A stretch of 64,000 nt of DNA. It comes from Isoetes taiwanensis. Taxonomy: Eukaryota; Streptophyta; Lycopodiopsida; Isoetales; Isoetaceae. Under the pieces are notes generated by a model. It was not told where the DNA came from. It saw only the letters and a list, made by a program, of their open reading frames with translations, and did no database searches. The translations under genes and the position numbers were made by a program. The first letter of the stretch is position 1. Each line of letters opens with the position of its first letter. This document shows, one piece after another, positions 36,434-47,526 of the stretch. Where the stretch lies: the NCBI GenBank assembly GCA_021234155.1, contig JAJEKV010000221.1, positions 184,001 through 248,000 of the forward strand, read 5' to 3'.

Positions 36434-38078
36434 CTTAAATTTGCATAAGCGGTTGACACTCCGTAACATTGAACAAATTCAGAGAGAAGCCATAGCCATG
36501 GCCCATGCAAATAAACATTCTGCTTGCCAAATCGCTGAGCCTTTAGAGCAACTTCAAGAACTAAATCATAGGCTATTGATCCTCTAATGCAGTGCCATTG
36601 TAGAAACATACTCAAATGGTAAAGCTGCCCGTATCTCCAAGAAAGTCATAAAGGGCCTTTAATTAACCTTTTCAGAATCAACATCACTAGATGTCTCCAT
36701 GCACGTTATCATAAGCTGAACACGTCCAATGTACTCATTTTTATGAATGCTAAAGACAGACTACCAACATGGCTGATTTAACTGTAGTTTATACCATGCA
36801 TGCAATTAGAAGTGAGATTGACTTTTTTTACGACATTTAGGCATTAATGGATGTCTATGAAAGAGCCATCTGACGAGAAAAGAAAAGCGGGAATCTCGTG
36901 CGTTTAAGGTACACAAGATACAATGCATAAAAATTACGGGCTTACCACGTTTACACAACTTGCAGCAAGCTGGATGGTTGTTTGGCCACACAAGATTTTG
37001 CTTGAGTTATATATCTCCAGCACAACCTCATCATTGGAGTGCTGCAAAAGACTGTAAAGATCTATAAATTGCAAATTCAAATGTAAATTTGTAGTCAATC
37101 TATCAAATACAAAAGCTATTGGCAGACGACAAATATTACATTGAAAGTATTTTTTGTAGCTATCAAGGAAATTATTCTATTGCTGCAATCTCTCTGCTGA
37201 CATAAGTTCACATAAATTCCTAACAGCCCAGCAACCTAAGTTCCCTCCCTTCCATTAGTTTGAATTTTTATTTGCAGTACTCAAAAAAGCATGTCAGGCA
37301 GTCATTGTTCCTCATTTTGCCACTTTTAGCCAACCAAACATATCCCTATATTAATGTATATATCGAAGCAATGTCTAACCTCTCCACTTACAAGGTAGCT
37401 GCATGGGAAGAACCTGGCTGCAGAGAAGTCGCTTTTCCATCAGTTACACTCTTTAAATTCACCATGCATGAAAGATTCTCTGAAAAAGGATCACTTGTAG
37501 TCATTAATCTACGCTTAAAACGATCAAATTTAGTCATCTCAATGCTGCGGAATGTAGCATTTTATATAAATCCGATTTGAAGACTAATCTTTCACAAACA
37601 TTTTATGACAGAAAGGAGTCCTCCGTTTTCTAATACCTAGAAGACATAGGATTAGGGCTACTAGCTTCTGCGGCATTACAGCACTGTAGTAGCTGTTTCG
37701 AAGATGCCCACACTGTTGTGCCAATAGTTTTCAAAGCAGTCCAAGCCAGTTTAACATGCCCTTGCTTTCTATGAGCAAAAAGGCATATGAGAAATGCATG
37801 CATACCTTGGCAGCAAAATCTCGCGTTCTTATACAACATAGGCTATAGCAAAGCATGCAATAACTTAAACACGGCCGCACCTTACAATCCAGACGAAGAG
37901 AATCATCTTGTTCCAAGTTGTTGCTCGATCTTTTTACTTCGGCTATCCAGTTTATGAGACTACTTACATTCCCCGGAAAAGAATGTGTGAAGATAGAGAA
38001 CACGTCTTCAACAGCTTTAATTTCCAAGCTGAGGCGCTTGTCGGAGAAGATATCTAGACATTGCTTTCCACTCCGCAC
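36434..38078 (-). pseudogene. Exons of an At4g24610/At5g65440-type plant gene
   Basis: Minus-strand exons with GT-AG edges are: 38078-37890 (DKRLSLEIKAVEDVFSIF); about 37725-37640 (TTVWASSKQLLQ); about 37470-37390 (ENLSCMVNLKSVTDGKATSL, then QPGSSHAATL, donor GTAAGT); 37045-36960 (DEVVLEIYNSSKILCGQTTI); about 36880 (RWLFHRH); and about 36590-36434 (AYDLVLEVALKAQRFGKQNV, then YLHGPWLWLLSEF and YGVSTAYANLR). From memory the last four align collinearly with a plant-only family of unknown function that has a C2-like segment before Y-D-L-x-L-E-x-A. The following exons are not found, so the gene is truncated. The plus ORF 36300-36587 is a shadow. Confidence 0.6.
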
Positions 38079-39185
38079 TCCTGCAGGACTACAATTTATG
38101 ATATTAGACTCTGCAGTTGTTTAACAATTTGCCAGGCATTCAAATGCGGCCAGCAAACTACTTCAATTCAGCAACAAATAACAAATGAAGAGCAAGCTAC
38201 AAAGTACACACACCACTGAATGAAGGAATTCATAAACAATATCCAGGTGATAACAAATATACAGAAAAAGGTACCAAAGTGAACAAAATGGAAGGACTTT
38301 GCTCGCGCTTAGAAATCAGCATATATCTGTGAAGCAAACACATAAAAATCGTATGAGAACCAAAGCCATAGAAACCAAAAGCAGTCTTAACATGATAGAA
38401 TTTGGGAATGTCAAATACTCGTCCATTCAGTGTCAACAATGTGCCCATGCATGGGCTTAGGTGGGCTGGCTGTGCACAGTTTCACACGTTAAAAGAATGC
38501 ATCTTGAGCATGTTTTACATGAACATCAATCAATGAAGCAGGTTCTTCACTGATCTAAATGCTGCAGTGCAAAAGCAACTTAAAGATGGACTTGGATAAT
38601 GTCGCTATTGCTATTTAGTAGGAGATACAGGTTTTTACGGTAAAAAATGCATCTTTGAACATATTTTATACATCGGTCAATTGAGCAGGTTCTCCACTCA
38701 TCTGAATGCTGGAGTCCAAAAGCAACTCGATGGAGATAAATCTGGATAATGTTGTTGTATTGCTACTTAGCCTGGCTAAGCAGGAGGTCAGTCAGCTGGT
38801 GAACCTGATTTGAAAATCCTCCTTACAAAGATAGGATTCTACCGTTACTGAAATAGGTTCCATAGCGCTCAAATTACGTGGATATTCATCTATCCAGTGC
38901 GCAATGGGTATGGGACACTTAGCTGAGTGAAAAGGAGACAGACCAAGAACAAGATGCAGAATCCACCATTTGGCAACGTTTGCAAACTATGCAACTAAGT
39001 GAAGAACACTTTTTTTACATATAAGGAAGAGCTGGAGTCTTGCTGGATTCCATTTTAAAATTTTTTCCCTTTGCAATCAAATACCCGAACCTCGATTGAA
39101 CAACTTCCTGCAATTATAATTGATGAAAAACACAAAGTGTTCAATTTATGCAGCAAACATCCTTACCAAGATCAGTCAGCCACAC

Positions 39186-39904
39186 TCATATCAATTGATC
39201 CGCTGCACTCTTATACTCTTGCATCGATTCTGATTCTGAGTCCTTGGCACTAGAGCAAGTACCCGAATCGGAAACATTTCCATACCCTATCAAACCCTTT
39301 GTGCACGAAATCAATGGAAATCTTGTCATGCCAGACTGAGGAGTATTTACATTTTTGTCAAATCGTAGAGTGCCCACGCTTCTACCAGATATTCTAAACT
39401 CGGTACTTTGAAGATCAACATCCTGTTTTTGATGATCAACATTGTAGAGAGGAGGCTTATACGCTCTTGGAGGACCACGATGTTCTGTAACACGTGAAGA
39501 AGGTCCTATTCCCGGTGGCACTTTTGGACTTGGACCGATATAATGCTGCTCTGTAGAGCCCAATAGCTTCGGACTAGCAAAGTCCCAGTAATAACCTTAT
39601 ATCTCATTCTTATAGTAGCTCTGCATTCAGAGCTCTGGGCTCCAAGTTCGTCTCCAGTGGCTGAAAAATCCTCATACACCGGAAGGGATATTGTAGACCG
39701 ACCACTTCCTTCATCTGATCCTCCCATTCTGTTTTGCTCTGCAGAGACATTTGATTTTGCAACTCTTTTAATCTCGTCAAACGAGCTTTGCCAAAGCCGA
39801 TTATCCCCGGTGCCTATGTAGGATGCATACGTGAAGAGGGGAAGCCAACACACGAAAGGAGATTGGGAACCCTTAGCTGACGTGGGTGTGACATAGGTGT
39901 CCAC
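39186..39904 (-). CDS. Possible N-terminal exon(s) of the same minus-strand gene
   Basis: Frames 39904-39506 and 39563-39186 join through a frame change near 39560 (RYKVITG... to DFASPKLLGSTEQHY). The product is polar and Ser/Gly-rich, and looks like a disordered N-terminal segment of a plant protein. It lies upstream of the exons at 36434-38078 in the same orientation, and could belong to them. The family's conserved 'ARLPTF' region is not seen between, so the link is uncertain. A frameshift or missed intron is present. Confidence 0.35.
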
Positions 39905-40424
39905 GTGGACAGCCTAGAATTGCACGAAATATGCTAATCATCGGAACCTTGTCTTATCGTATTTCATAAAAAATTTAGAAACTGAAAGCGTTTTTTATGG
40001 GGTTTATGGGTTTTTTCTATCTTTTGTTTTGGGTCACTGATCCGGGGAATATTCTACAAATTGTGCCAGATCAAGGACCAGGGATTTTTCCACCAGAAAT
40101 CTTAGCCCCACTTCCAATGGTGCAAAAGTGCTCAATGGTCTACGTGCACATTGGAAAGAAATCGAGGGCCAAAGAAAACTCAATGGCAGGCATCATTCCT
40201 GGCGACCTGTGCCAAACTAGACTGCCCGAATGGATCCTCCGCTGCTGCCAAGATTTTGAACTGCATGAATGAATCTTGCTGCCAGCGTCAATCCTGCGCT
40301 GCTAGTGCAGTGCAGCTAGTTCTTGGGCCAGAATCAATCCTCTTCACAGCAACCAAATATACCTGCAGAACACACAGACACAGATATGCCCTGCGGAAAA
40401 GAAAGAATGCAAGCAACAAGGCAC

Positions 40425-40530
40425 CGACACGAGGGTTGGAGGATTCGAACCTCCAGGCCGGAGCCCTCACCAGAGCCCCACAGTTTTTTCGACCAACATA
40501 GTAGCCAACCATTGGATAGAACATCGGCCA
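40425..40530 (-). mobile_element. tRNA-derived SINE-like segment (possible)
   Basis: The minus strand reads GGGCTCTGGTGAGGGCTC and then CTGGAGGTTCGAATCCTCC, a box B with a perfect T-arm-like stem. There is no matching acceptor or anticodon stem, so a tRNA gene is not supported. A SINE head or tRNA relic is the likely reading. Confidence 0.3.
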
Positions 40531-40993
40531 AGCAAATAGCTCAAATCTGTTTTATACTTCTTATTTCATACAGACGGAGCTTGCTGCTAGGGCAAACGTT
40601 TCTGAGAAGACAACAGAGACTAATAAACTTCCCCCTTTTGTAATCTGCACAAGATCATCCTTCTTCTAATAAACCTGCTTGCGCTTGAACGATGCTCTGC
40701 CCTTGCTTTGTTTGAACCTGCTTGCGATGCCCCTGTGCTGCTCCGCCGCACCTGCAAAAATAAATAGACAACCCATGCCGAAAAAAGAAAGTGGCCTCAA
40801 ACGCTATATCCGCCCTACAATCTAGGATGGAAATTTGCCAACCATGGCAAAAATGAACTTGCAAACAGATCGAAATTAGAAATTAGTGCTCAAAACGCCT
40901 AAAATATACGGTTTCCCATACTATACACAAGCGAAATCTTACTCCACACCATTGCATTCCAAATACGAAACAAAAAACGGGGAAGTTTATAGA

Positions 40994-41570
40994 AGGAAGG
41001 AAGGAAGGAAGAAACTTTTAATGTCCACGGAACCCAATCGGGTTATGGGACCATAAGTACAAAACGGGACCGAAGTCCCTAACCAGAACAAGGGCCGAAG
41101 CCCACAGAACAAAACATAATCACCATGGCCCAGATTAAAAACCACCAAGGAAAAAACTGTTGCCAGGATGATTACACATCAAAAAATCCATGCTATTGCA
41201 AGAAGCAACAAGCATACCTCCAACAGACAAGACCTCACCAAACGCCTCCGAACCGTAACCTCTTCACAACTGTGTGCTGGAAAACAGACGCCCCCAACGC
41301 CAATCGCCCAGACGCTCAGGGAAGGCGGCGCTCAGAAACCGCTCAGGGAAATCGCCCAGTGGAGGTGCCTCCTCACTAAAACGCTCCACCGATCCAGGCA
41401 TGCTCTCAGGCGCAAACGCTCAGGCACGCTCTCGCAGGCTCACAGGCGCCATCCATCACTGCACCTCCCAGGCGCCATCCGTCACTACGCCCAGACAACC
41501 CTGAAGGCGCCCAAGGCGTTTAGGCAGGCGGCCGGGCTGGCGCTCAAGGCGATTGATTGAACTAGTAAAA
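40994..41570 (-). mobile_element. LINE 3' end with (TTCC)n tail and GC-rich upstream part
   Basis: The tail (40994-41013) and the 3' UTR (GTTCCGTGGACATTAAAAGT, then TATGGTCCCATAACCCGATT) identify another 5'-truncated copy. The segment 41230-41570 is markedly GC-rich, with repeated GGCGCC words (CAGGCGCCATCC twice). It may be the copy's coding part or a separate repeat. No known protein motif is read from it. Confidence 0.55.
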
Positions 41571-41745
41571 CATTCAAATCAAATAATTAACTTTATCTTC
41601 CCAGATCTGCCGCGAGTATTTTAATTGGTCCAATTAGTTTGATCTCGTCTAAACGTGACCATTTCTATTCTTTGTCTTTTGTTCGGATTTGGCGTTCAAC
41701 AGGTGTGTGTTTGACACCGCAATAGGGCTAAAAAGGAATCGTAGG

Positions 41746-43583
41746 ATGATTCGGCAGCTTGCTGAGTCAAATCTGCGCCACTCATCTAAAGCCTGCAGCA
41801 GGGAAGCTTCAGATCTTGACGACTTCCGCCGTCTACAAGGTATTTAAAACAGTCTCGAAATTTATTCATAGTTTCAACCGTATTTGGAAGCTCGTTATTT
41901 TACATTTCTTCCTAGTTCCTTCTCTATTTGCAAATCCATTTAGTCTCTCTGCCCAACTTTTGAATGATCCTCATACAGTTGGGAAATGGGAGAATGTTTT
42001 ATGCCGGTAATACTCATCCTGTTGAAGCTGTTGCGTTCCAAGATTTCATATCTAGGTTCCCTCTGTATCTTGAAACCAGTATAGTGGATGTGATTAGGGA
42101 TAGAGAGTATACGCATCTAGATGCCAAAGATCAAGTTTGCCTGGATTATCAAGGGATAGGGATATTTTCTTATCAGCAATATGTAACTAATGTTGCATGC
42201 CACTTCACTCTTGCTTATGTTTCTGCAAATCTAGCCTTGCATGCTAAATACTCTGAAGATCACTATGTAGAAAACATTATAAGAAAGAGGCTGCTTTCCT
42301 ACTTGAATATAGATGAAAAGGACTATTGTGTAGTACTTACAGCAAATACTTATATGGCACTTAAGGTTGTCATTGAATCTTTTCCTTTTAATACCTCAAG
42401 CAAATTGCTTCTAGGATACGATGCACAGAATGAGGACATTGATCGGGCATGCGAAAATGCAAGATCAAAGGGAACAAAGATACTAGGTGTTTCTTTCACA
42501 TTGCCGTCTCTAACATTTGAAGAAAATGACCTCAGAAAGAAGCTTGGAGCAAGATCCCATGTCTCTAGGGATAAGAAAAAGCCATTTGAAGGATTGTTTG
42601 CTTATCCAGCATATTCACTTCTAACTGGGACAAAGAACTCCCTTAAGTGGGTAGCAGAGGCGCAGCAGCATGGATGGGCTGTTCTGCTGGATGTCTCGGG
42701 TGTTGAAGGAAATGAAATAGACTCACTAGGTATAGCAGAGTTCCATCCTGATTTTATTATAGGATCATTTTATAAGGTGTTTGGCTTTAATCCAGCAGGA
42801 TTTGGTTGCCTTGCAATTAGAAAGGATTTGTTATGTGAACTTAGAGATACATCGGAAGCACGAGCAACTGGCGTTGTAAAAATAGTGAGCCCTTCTTCTA
42901 AAGATCCTCACCCATCTTCATCTAACGATGAAATGTTTCATGATACTCAGAATATGGTCTTGGGAAACGTTGTAAATACAGGGAAAAAACAGACATCACA
43001 AAATTTAGATCATCGTCGATCTTATAGGAAGGAACAAAGCATGGAGGATAATAGAATGCTAGTTGCTAGGAGATTAGATGCTACCAGCAAGGAATTAAAA
43101 TTTGGGGGTTTAAGCTTACTGGAAGAGGTTGGTCCTACTAGAGTAATTATTCGTTCAAAGTATCTTGTGAATTGGCTGATTTCATCTATGCTCCAGCTTT
43201 TGCATCCACATCCCCCTTTTTGTAATCTTGTTCAAATACATGGTCCCTTGTCTGCTACACAGAGAGGCACAACCATAGCTTTTAGTCTGCTGGATCACAA
43301 TGGAGAATATTTGGACCTTAAATTGGTGCAACGACTTGCAGACAGAAGTAATATATCACTTGGTCTAGGTTCTATCCAGAGGCATCTTCTTTCAAATTCT
43401 GCTGGCAAACCCGGGTCCCGGCGGGAGAAGATCAATGTCCTGTGTGCGACCATTGGATTCTTGACAAACTTCAATGATGTTTTTAGATTGTGGAAATTCC
43501 TTACTCAGTTCTTAGATTTAAATTCTACGTGTGCAAATCCATTGCAATACAAAATGATCAATCAGAAAACTGTTTTACTGTAA
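41746..43583 (+). CDS. MOCOS-like PLP-dependent transferase family protein
   Basis: The main exon (about 41979-43583) encodes about 535 residues of the plant molybdenum-cofactor-sulfurase-like group (At5g51920/At2g23520/At4g37100 type), aligning to the family's usual C-terminus FLTNFNDVFRLWKFLTQFLD...NQKTVLL. Fold-type-I features are CLDYQGIGIFSYQQ, GLFAYPAYSLLTG, WAVLLDVSG and DFIIGSFYKVFGFNPAGFGC. The SFYK lysine sits where MOCOS binds PLP. An upstream exon (about 41746-41839, donor GTATTT) and acceptor CATACAG at 41972-41978 are likely, but no frame joins them cleanly to an ATG, so the start is unsettled. Enzyme activity of this plant group is not established. Best candidate for an intact host gene here. 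Confidence 0.8.
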
Positions 43584-43914
43584 GTTGTTCTCTACATGTG
43601 CGTTGCCATTCTGTACACGTTGTCCTCAGTGACAAACACTAACCTTTTGGAACATCAAGGTTTTAAGATACCGACATTAAAAGTGCTCTCTTCCTTTTCT
43701 TAATATAGTCACAATATAATAGCAGAATTGCATCCATTTTCACGGGTGAAAATAGCTTTACCCTGATTTTGGTGATTCCGTCGTGGTGACTACTTCCCGC
43801 GGAATCACAAACCCTCCGAGAACGGATTCCCTCCCGGACGCCTCGTTAGTTGTCAGATGATTCATCCTAGCCGTCCGTCCGTCGCAGGGTTAATCCTAGC
43901 CGTCCGAAAAATCC

Positions 43915-44310
43915 CGCCGGACGGAATCACCAACCGGTTATTCCACACGACGGAATCATATTGAATTGATCCCGCCAGATGGAATCACATACTGTAATAT
44001 TCTTCCCCGTGGAATCACCGTTTATTCCACGCGACAGAATCACATGGAATTGATCCCGCCCGATGGAATCACATACCGTAATATTCTTCCCCGTAGAATC
44101 CCCATTTATTCCACATGACGGAATCACATGGAGTTGATCCTGTCCGACGGAATCACATATAGTAATATTCTAACGCACGGAATCACCGCGTGCAGTAATA
44201 TTCTCCCCCGTAGAATCACATCCGTAATATTCTTTCTCGTGGAATATCGGGTGGCATATTCCACTGGATGGAATACCTTTTCGGATATCCCACCCGACGG
44301 AATCACCGTT
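43915..44310. repeat. 84-bp subterminal tandem array
   Basis: TTATTCCAC recurs at 43938, 44022 and 44106, an exact 84-bp spacing, with degenerate units further on. Each unit carries several copies of GGAATCAC, some inverted (GTGATTCC), and these also occur in both TIRs. Such motif-dense subterminal arrays usually bind transposase. The minus frames 43927-44127 and 44124-44336 are repeat products of 28-codon units. Confidence 0.8.
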
Positions 44311-44439
44311 CGCGCTCTAGGCCTATCTGTCAACAAGTTACAAGGAGGAAAAATTGCTATAGTTGAAGGTTCATTCCCAGAATTTTATGCAAGTCCATAG
44401 AACATGGTTCATGATTGTTTAAGCGGAATGTCCAGAATT

Positions 44440-44530
44440 TTTCCATGTGGGAATTTTCTCTGTGGGGATTTGAACCCCTTGCCAATATCGGCAATGCCAT
44501 GGGCCCTTGATTTGAAGCATTTGATAAGCT
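44440..44530 (-). mobile_element. tRNA-like box B segment (SINE relic?)
   Basis: On the minus strand GGGGTTCAAATCCCC forms a T-arm-like hairpin, preceded by the hairpin TTGCCGATATTGGCAA. No full cloverleaf could be drawn. Weak evidence only. Confidence 0.2.
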
Positions 44531-44732
44531 TGTGCAAATGAGAAATATGAAATAATGTAGTTTTTAGAGATGAATACTAGTAGATCTGGCAACTTCAAAA
44601 CAAAAAACAGAGGTGCTTTTGAGCAGACCACTTGTGAAAAACTAAAACAGGGTGGATCTTTGCCGTTTCTGGGCCAATTCCGAAGGTTCTTGGATCAAAT
44701 TGTGGCACAGATTGTAAGTCACATAGAACTTT

Positions 44733-44845
44733 ACAAGGCGCAGGCATATATACGAGGAGAAGGTGCTGCAAAGCATGCCCTTGAATTGGATTCAAACAAT
44801 GCAGCATCATGTGTTACACTTTCAAACATCTTATGGGAGCATTAG
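44733..44845 (+). pseudogene. PPR protein E-region fragment
   Basis: The frame reads GEGAAKHALELDSNNAASCV followed by TLSNILWEH and a stop. This matches the very conserved 'A-A-x-x-A-L-E-L-D-P-x-N-A-A-x-Y-V-x-L-S-N-I' segment in plant PLS-type PPR proteins. Only about 35 residues remain, and no PPR motifs precede them. It is a captured or transduplicated scrap inside the TIR element. Confidence 0.65.
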
Positions 44846-44888
44846 ATGTTGGAATGCAAGCCTGAAGGGGGAATTATTTTATTGACAT

Positions 44889-46567
44889 TTGTCTATTGTC
44901 ACTTATTTGGAGCATGGTGGCCAGCCTAAGAATAAATTTTTAACAATTTTAAGGGTCAGGAAAGCTAATGCAGCCACATTACATGACTCCTTAGTAAGCC
45001 ATCTTAAAGAAGCTGGTCTTGATATGAGTAAGTTAATGGGATTTGGGTCTGATGGAGCTTCTACAATGATAGGAAAGAAGAAAGGTGTCGCTGCTAGATT
45101 GAAGGCTTCACATCCCTATATGACTAGTATTCACTGCATTGCTCATCGTACAAATTTGGCCGTGCAAGATGCAGCAAAGGGATCGGATATGAAATGGATA
45201 GAAGATATTGAAAATATGGTCAATTCTATTGCTGCTCATTTCTCTCGCAGCAGCTTAAGATTAGAAAAGTTGCAGGAATTATTGAATGAATATACATGTG
45301 CAGCTTGGAGATTGGAAGGGATTCAAGAAACACGTTGGTTGAGTAGACATAGTGCCATTGCTAAGCTATGTGAGGATTTGCCCGCTGTGCTAGAATATTC
45401 AAGGATGGAAAATCATGGTATTTTTGAAAAGCTTGCTGATTTTAAGATGATGAAAAGCTTGCTGATTTTTGGCGGACATTCTTGGAGGTCTCACAATATT
45501 AAGTAAATTGTTTCAAGCTCGTAGTGTTGATATAACTATTATAGCAGAGCATGTTACGACTGTTATCAAAGGTATTCAAACTTATTACATTGCTGATCCT
45601 GAGGCAGATTTGAATGCAAGTCAACATGATTCAAAGGGTTATCCCATAGTTCCTGATTATGGTCCTCCAGGTGGCTGGCTAGCGGCCTTAAGAACTTCCA
45701 TACGTGGGGATGAGTATAGGACCTTCAAACTATCAAAGCAAATTGATGGGACAGATTTGGAAATTGCATTAACACATCAAAAGGCATATGAAAAGGCTGT
45801 TTGTGACTGTTTGCAAGTCAGATTTGAAGACACATCAATAATGAAGAATTTTAATATTCTATCTCCTTTACTTATATCAAGGGCTAGCAGACCAAGAAAG
45901 TTTGGTGAGGATGGTTTAGAAGAATTAATTACCTTTTATGGAACACCAAAGAAAGTCAAGGGATCTAAGGAGAAGGCATTGCCTTTAATTGATGCAGAAG
46001 TATTGAGGGCTGAGTATGCAGATTACAAAATCCATGCTTTAGCTAATTGGCAGCAAGGGGGATTCACTGTAAGTGCCATACAATGTGCCTGAGTGACTTG
46101 TAGGGGGGTTTTTTTGACCCATTTCCATACGTATACGTAAGAGGTAGGGGGGTTTTTTGCCACTACTTGGGGTAAACTTTGTACGGAAGGGGTCGAATTT
46201 GCCTTTCAAGAAATCGTATACGGGGGTGTTTTTGATCACCCTATGCACGCACATGGCATACCCCCCTTACTATAAATGAACCCCCCGGGATTGGCAGCAT
46301 AAGAGCATGGAAGATGTTTGTGCTATGATCGCTTCAAACCAAACAAATGAGGTACGTTTCAAAAATATTTTAACGTTGCTTCAAATTTCTTCAGTTCAAT
46401 GTGCTAGCAATGCAATTTGTGAAAGCATATTCAGCCATAGAACTAACATCAAAACAAGAGGATGTCCATTGATGGGAGCAGAAAGTTTAAATGCAAGTCT
46501 TTCCGTTGTTGTAAATGGACCTGGTAAAGCAAGAGACTTTGACTTCACAAAGAGTATAGAATTGTAG
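44889..46567 (+). pseudogene. hAT-like transposase (KIAA1586-like), split and frameshifted
   Basis: Three frames form one protein. 44889-45506 has LMGFGSDGASTMIGKKKGVA and SIHCIAHRTNLAVQDAAK, the RNase-H-like core of KIAA1586/ZBED-type hATs. 45469-46092 follows after a one-base shift in a T-run at 45466-45470. 46307-46567 has SNAICESIFSHRTNIKTRG and SLNASL, the C-terminal dimerisation region with the expected Glu. Between the last two sits a 234-bp MITE. An 18-bp direct repeat (GAAAAGCTTGCTGATTTT, 45426 and 45452) precedes the shift. The zinc-finger N-terminus is missing. The product would have acted as a transposase but is dead. Confidence 0.75.
46046..46299. mobile_element. 234-bp MITE in the hAT-like gene
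   Basis: The insert 46056-46289 is flanked by ATTGGCAGCA at 46046-46055 and 46290-46299. Its ends are imperfectly inverted (GGGGGATTCACT on the left, GGGGGGTTCATT on the complement of the right), and its interior has runs of G and T. Removing the insert plus one repeat joins the hAT-like frame. A duplication of about 10 bp suits a Mutator-like MITE. Confidence 0.8.
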
Positions 46568-46818
46568 AGGAAGAGGGCTGATAATCGAGGTCGCCTTATC
46601 TATACTGGTGAACCAAGCCGCTATTTAGTTTAATAGGTTGCTGATAGTAATGTAACAGCCTAAAATTTTGATATAGAGTGGGCTATATATGTACTACCCA
46701 CAAAAATGGCTTTGTGGGTTATCACAATTTTGTACTTGGTTATGTATATAACAGAAATTTGTTTTGTTTCAATTAGTGGTCTAAAAAGATGTATTTTGAC
46801 AATATCACAATGTTCAGA

Positions 46819-47526
46819 TTATGTTCTTAGTCTGATTGAATCAGCAAATTTCCGAGGATTTTCAATAGTAGTAGGATTTGCCGAAAGAAAATAAAAAAAT
46901 CCGATAATCATATATTGAGAAAGGCATTTTTGCTGGGGAAGTAATTTTCGGGGCCTTCTCTCTCCTCTGCTATGTGAGACCCCGCCAGCTGAAGAAGAGG
47001 TGCTCAAAATAGAAGAGGAAGAAGCACGACTATTTGGAGCAGGAGCAGGAGCCGATGCAGCTGTAGAATGACCGCCAATAAGTGGAGCAGGTTCAGACTC
47101 AACAGGGGCCAAGCTAGGCGCAGGAGCAGAAGCACAGGAGGTGGAATTATTTTCTTCAGAAAGGACCATTATCCTAAATTTCTGAGCCTTTTGGCAGTGA
47201 TCAGCAGTGCCCGGAATGAACCTATGTGGGCCCGATTGCTTGAGCTTGAAAAGAGTCTCCATCGCTGTGAGATTCGATGGCATTTGCAGCATGGCATGAT
47301 TGGAAATCTTCCCGATTTACTTGTTTATAACATTATCCTTGTCACTGCACAAAAACCTCATGTTCAGAACCAAAACCCAACGCCAACACACAGAACCCTG
47401 CAAAAAACAGAGCATTAAAATCACCAAAGCTTTGTGCTTCATCACCCAATCGCCGTAAAAGCTTTGGTTGGAGTTTGGGAGGATGGCCCAGCCCACAGAG
47501 CCGCCGAAACCACCCCGTTGTTGCAT
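46819..47526 (-). CDS. Ala/Pro-rich protein fragment inside the TIR element
   Basis: The frame 47292-46819 encodes a polar segment with SAPAPSLAPVESEPAPLIGG and ASAPAPAPNSRASSSS. A separate upstream frame has MKHKALVILMLCFLQGSVC, which looks like a signal peptide (47442-47386). Together they could be pieces of a secreted or membrane-receptor gene, for example the juxtamembrane region of an LRR kinase, but no LRR or kinase motif is seen. The plus-strand frames are overlaps. A captured fragment is more likely than a complete gene. Confidence 0.3.

Noticed and set aside
36300-36587. A 95-codon plus-strand ORF
   Set aside because: It is antisense to the conserved exon with AYDLVLEVALKAQ and GPWLWLLSEF, which has splice edges and family similarity.
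40425-40500. A tRNA gene, from the perfect T-arm-like GGAGGTTCGAATCCTCC
   Set aside because: No acceptor stem, anticodon arm or D-arm could be drawn. A SINE or tRNA relic is the most that can be said.
41125-41560. Overlapping plus-strand ORFs of 76-130 codons
   Set aside because: They arise from GC-rich repeated GGCGCC sequence in several frames and show no protein family. The adjoining LINE 3' end lies on the minus strand.
45426-45469. An 18-bp direct repeat as the cause of the hAT frameshift
   Set aside because: Removing one 26-bp unit does not restore the downstream frame. A one-base change in the T-run at 45466-45470 does.
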